From: a virus
DNA: 23,310 nucleotides
IMG/VR virus record: IMGVR_UViG_3300044991_000938
Coordinates: 1-23,310 of that record
Direction: 5' to 3' (one strand)
Both the position numbers and the translations under genes were made by a program. A model generated the notes under the pieces. It worked only from the letters and a program-made list of their open reading frames with translations. It did no database searches and was not told the DNA's origin. Positions 20,699 to 23,310 of this stretch are shown one piece after another (position 1 is the first letter of the stretch; every line of letters starts with the position of its first letter).

Positions 20699-21815
20699 TG
20701 TAGATACAAAAATTGCCAAGGCTGTCAGCGCACTCATCATCGACGAGCCGTTCTTCGGCTCTCTACTGGTACGGATGAAGCTCGAAGCTGTTGACGGGCT
20801 TGGTACGATGGCTACCGATGGCACAAAAATCTTGTATGACGTCGATTTTGTACGTCAACTGTCCGATGCATCACTCAAAGGCATTTATGTACATGAGTTG
20901 ATGCACTGCATTTTTGTACATCAAGCTCGACGTGGTGATCGCGACCCTCGAAAGTGGAACATTGCGTGCGATTTCGCAGTCAACCCAGTAGTACTTGAGG
21001 CCGGTTACACACTCACGCCTGATGCACTCGTCGATCCTCAATACAAAGACATGAGTGCAGAGCAGATTTATGATCTTCTGCCTGACGACTTTTGCGACGG
21101 TCTTGGTGATGGCTGGGATGTGGGCGGTGTACAGGACGCAGAATCAGAGTCAGGCGCTGATCAGCTAAGCCAGGACGAAGTCAACACCATCGTCCAGGAC
21201 TGGAAGAACAAAGTTGCTGAAGCCGCCAATGCGGCAAAGATGTCTGGTAAGTTGAGCGCTGGTCTTGAACGGCTGGTTCACAATATTCTTGACTCTAAGT
21301 TACCGTGGCAAGAGCTTTTGGCTAGGTTCATGCACGCAGTCGTGAAAAATGACTTCAACTGGGGCAAGCCTAACCGAACCATGATGAACAACCACCACAT
21401 CTACGTGCCTACACTACACAACGAAGCGTGCGGGTCAATTGTCATGGCAATTGACACGTCAGGTTCAATAGGACAACAAGAGCTAGACGAATTTGCAGCC
21501 GAACTCAACGGTGTGCTGGATCAAGTCAGACCCGAGCGAGTGACAGTTCTGTACTGCGATGCATCAATCAACCACGTTGATGAGTACAAACCAGATGACT
21601 ATCCAGTCATGTTACGTACACATGGTGGCGGTGGCACTGATTTCAGGCCTGTGTTTGAGCACACAGACGAGCACAACGAAGACGTGCAATGCTTAATTTA
21701 CCTGACAGACATGATGGGTAAGTTCCCTGATGCGGAACCTGACTACCCAGTTATGTGGGTGAGTAACAGCAAGATTCAAGAAGCTCCATTTGGCCAAGTG
21801 GTGAGTTTGAAATGA
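20667..21815 (+). CDS. vWA-like metallopeptidase (DUF2201 type)
   Basis: A 382-residue two-domain protein. The N-terminal zincin-like domain has HELMH at 76-80 (HExxH) followed by CIFVHQARRGDRDPRKWNIA, with D102 as a possible third ligand. The C-terminal von Willebrand A domain has a complete MIDAS: DTSGS (263-267), GGGTDF (321-326, Thr324) and TDMMG (347-351, Asp348). This is the DUF2201 putative metallopeptidase architecture. It is the expected partner of the MoxR ATPase upstream. Whether it cleaves peptides is not established for the family. ATG 20667 follows GGAGACATTC. Confidence 0.9.
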   Translation: MASAASKKVIDVDTKIAKAVSALIIDEPFFGSLLVRMKLEAVDGLGTMATDGTKILYDVDFVRQLSDASLKGIYVHELMHCIFVHQARRGDRDPRKWNIACDFAVNPVVLEAGYTLTPDALVDPQYKDMSAEQIYDLLPDDFCDGLGDGWDVGGVQDAESESGADQLSQDEVNTIVQDWKNKVAEAANAAKMSGKLSAGLERLVHNILDSKLPWQELLARFMHAVVKNDFNWGKPNRTMMNNHHIYVPTLHNEACGSIVMAIDTSGSIGQQELDEFAAELNGVLDQVRPERVTVLYCDASINHVDEYKPDDYPVMLRTHGGGGTDFRPVFEHTDEHNEDVQCLIYLTDMMGKFPDAEPDYPVMWVSNSKIQEAPFGQVVSLK

Positions 21816-22309
21816 GCGCGCTCATCCCAGACAACTTCTATTACGATAGCCCAAAACTGCACAAGGGTAAAATCAGCATCCCTGGACACATGGTAATCAC
21901 ACCTCCAAAAGAGCTGTCAACGAAAGCTAGCAAAGTCATTCGCACGTACTTAAAAAAGACGCTACCAGTACTTCGTTTGATGGGCGGTGATATTGAGCGC
22001 CCACTACTAAAAGCCAGTGCTCAGCCAACAAAGTATGGCTACTATATTGACGAATCTGATACCGTACTACGGCTTCGTGAGTGCTTCGTAGAACGCAGGC
22101 GCAACTTCAGTGAATTTGAGCGTAAACAAATTGCACTCGATACAATCGAAGCAGGTGATCTCACTCTTGACGGACTAAAGAATGTCTACGCCGTAAATTT
22201 CTGGGGTGCTCAAGACAAGAAAAATTTGTTCAATCGCATCGTATCTGCACTGCGAGAGCATTTGATTATTCGCTACATGGAGCGTGACCAAAATGACAGA
22301 GAGGCCTGA
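21812..22309 (+). CDS. Orphan 165-residue protein of the MoxR operon
   Basis: MSALIPDNFYYDSPKLHKGK onward; no family recognised. A basic middle part (KVIRTYLKKTLPVLRL) and an Arg-rich segment (RLRECFVERRRNFSEFERKQ) precede a helical end. Joined to the vWA gene by a four-base overlap and overlapping the next gene by 17 bases, so it belongs to the same transcript and probably the same process. Confidence 0.7.
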   Translation: MSALIPDNFYYDSPKLHKGKISIPGHMVITPPKELSTKASKVIRTYLKKTLPVLRLMGGDIERPLLKASAQPTKYGYYIDESDTVLRLRECFVERRRNFSEFERKQIALDTIEAGDLTLDGLKNVYAVNFWGAQDKKNLFNRIVSALREHLIIRYMERDQNDREA

Positions 22310-22505
22310 CTGTAAGTTAGAAGCCCTATGTCCATGGGGCATAGCGCCTGTTATGGCCATGTGGGCTAAAGTAGGTGAGCGACAATTTTGGGGCACTGAC
22401 TGTGTACTTTATATCAACTGCCCGCGAAAAAATTGGTCGAAGAAAAAGTGGCTTGTTAATCGGATCGCTAAAAAGTTTGGGGGTACAATCGACACTCCAA
22501 CTTAA
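22293..22505 (+). CDS. Small Trp/Cys-rich protein
   Basis: A 70-residue protein, MTERPDCKLEALCPWGIAPV, with FWGTDCVLYINCPRKNWSKK further on; four Cys in total, Trp-rich and basic at the end. A metal site is possible but spacing is irregular. ATG 22293 has GGAG ten bases upstream; an in-frame GTG at 22284 would be too close to it. Confidence 0.55.
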   Translation: MTERPDCKLEALCPWGIAPVMAMWAKVGERQFWGTDCVLYINCPRKNWSKKKWLVNRIAKKFGGTIDTPT

Positions 22506-22517
22506 GGAGTGCGCAAC

Positions 22518-23219
22518 GTGATCAAGACATTTAGTTTTTCAAGGTTAGGTGATTTCGAGAAGTGCCAGCTGCTGGCGAAACTCAAGTACATCGACAAAAT
22601 CCCTGAACCTGAACGAAAACTAAGGGCTGGTCAGTCAGAGCACGCAAACGACAGAGGCTCACGCATTCACGATGCTGCTGAGCAATATGTACGCAATCCA
22701 GACGCCGGCCTAATTCCAGAACTCAAGCAGTTCACCACGGAATTTGAGCAGCTCAAAGAGCTATTCCAGGCGGGCAAAGTAATTCTGGAGCAGGAGTGGG
22801 CTATCGATAAAGACTGGCAACCTACAGCGTGGAATTCAGAAACTACATGGTGCAGGGCCAAGCTTGATGCATTTATCCGTGTGTCAGAAACCGAAGGTGT
22901 AGCAATTGACTACAAAACAGGCAAGCGCTACGGCAACGAAGTCAAGCACGGCGAGCAGCTGCAGTTCTATCAGCTCTTAAGCTTCTTGCGTTATCCGGAA
23001 CTGCAGAAAATCGACGTTCAGCTCTGGTATTTAGACCTGGGTGAGACACACAGCATGCAATTTACGCGAGAGCAAGGCATGCGTTTCTTCAAGAACTTCA
23101 ACGATAGGGGTTTAGCTATGACAACAGCTACAGAATTTCCCCCTAACCCCAACAAATTCAGCTGTCGCTGGTGTCTATACGGCCCCAAAGGGTCAGGACA
23201 CTGCACAGTAGGGGTTTGA
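22518..23219 (+). CDS. Cas4/RecB-like PD-(D/E)XK nuclease
   Basis: A 233-residue nuclease of the RecB/Cas4-like PD-(D/E)XK superfamily. Motifs in order: FSFSRLGDFEKCQLLAKLKY with a conserved Cys, GSRIHDAAEQYV with the active-site His, CRAKLDAF (Asp), GVAIDYKTGK (D-x-K), QLQFYQLLSF, and a C-terminal CRWC then GHC set. One N-terminal and three C-terminal Cys match the Fe-S cluster pattern of Cas4 and AddB. It probably resects or processes DNA ends in phage recombination or replication. GTG 22518 is chosen because AAGGAG lies eight bases upstream; an in-frame GTG at 22509 overlaps that site. Confidence 0.88.
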   Translation: MIKTFSFSRLGDFEKCQLLAKLKYIDKIPEPERKLRAGQSEHANDRGSRIHDAAEQYVRNPDAGLIPELKQFTTEFEQLKELFQAGKVILEQEWAIDKDWQPTAWNSETTWCRAKLDAFIRVSETEGVAIDYKTGKRYGNEVKHGEQLQFYQLLSFLRYPELQKIDVQLWYLDLGETHSMQFTREQGMRFFKNFNDRGLAMTTATEFPPNPNKFSCRWCLYGPKGSGHCTVGV

Positions 23220-23254
23220 GCGGTAGACACCTCGTAGCTTTCCACATAGTAGAC

Positions 23255-23296
23255 AGCCAGACTTCTGACTTACGTTCTGTAACAGAGGCTCTGGCT
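23255..23296 (+). terminator. Long hairpin after the nuclease gene
   Basis: AGCCAGA-CTTCTG (23255-23267) pairs with CAGAGG-CTCTGGCT (23283-23296), 13 pairs with one bulged base and one or two G-T pairs, 15-base loop. No T-run is seen before the window ends. It may end the operon or lead the next one; 23220-23310 holds no gene I can support. Confidence 0.45.
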
Positions 23297-23310
23297 GCTG
23301 CGCTCATCGA

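Overview
This window looks like the genome of a tailed double-stranded DNA phage (Caudoviricetes), or a prophage with the same layout. The evidence is a packaging and portal block (small terminase, large terminase, P22-type portal) on the minus strand, divergent from a long, tightly packed early block of mostly small genes on the plus strand. The host cannot be read directly. The gene families (DUF3331-like, DUF3310, ThyX, MoxR/vWA) and balanced base composition fit a proteobacterial host, but that is inference.

Layout: 1-2041 (minus) is a P22-like portal protein running off the left edge. Then come a small DUF5856/Dps-like helical protein (2050-2418), the large terminase (2436-4832) and the small terminase (4813-5307). 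The terminase carries an intein (3396-4202) exactly at the conserved ATPase motif III. A complete HNH endonuclease gene (3478-3966) is nested in the intein on the same strand but in a different reading frame. About 260 bp of non-coding DNA (5308-5564) separates the divergent transcription units.

5565-9042 (plus) holds small orphan genes separated by hairpins, terminators and a tandem operator-like repeat, including two paralogues that both start MAIIRH. 9043-9631 is an AT-rich non-coding stretch with four TAGTAC-N4-GTACTA palindromes and several GTGTAAA repeats. It lies directly in front of a primase/SF3-helicase gene (9632-12013) and is the best candidate for a replication origin and operator region.

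12015-13263 holds tiny zinc-finger, membrane and coiled-coil proteins. 13338-14150 holds three small genes that each end in CTAACGC. Two of them are followed by structures with the architecture of integron attC recombination sites, and no integrase is visible. 14302-17875 is a chain of small phage genes, mostly joined by 4-base ATGA overlaps. It includes a second homing-type HNH-AP2 endonuclease, flavin-dependent thymidylate synthase ThyX and a DUF3310 protein.

18006-23219 is an operon of a MoxR-type AAA+ ATPase, a possible Nmad5 protein, a DUF3150-like helical protein, a HExxH/von Willebrand A metallopeptidase-like protein, two orphans and a Cas4/RecB-like PD-(D/E)XK nuclease. The MoxR and vWA proteins probably work as a chaperone pair whose phage target is unknown. 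The replication protein, ThyX and nuclease supply DNA metabolism. The minus-strand genes package the product.
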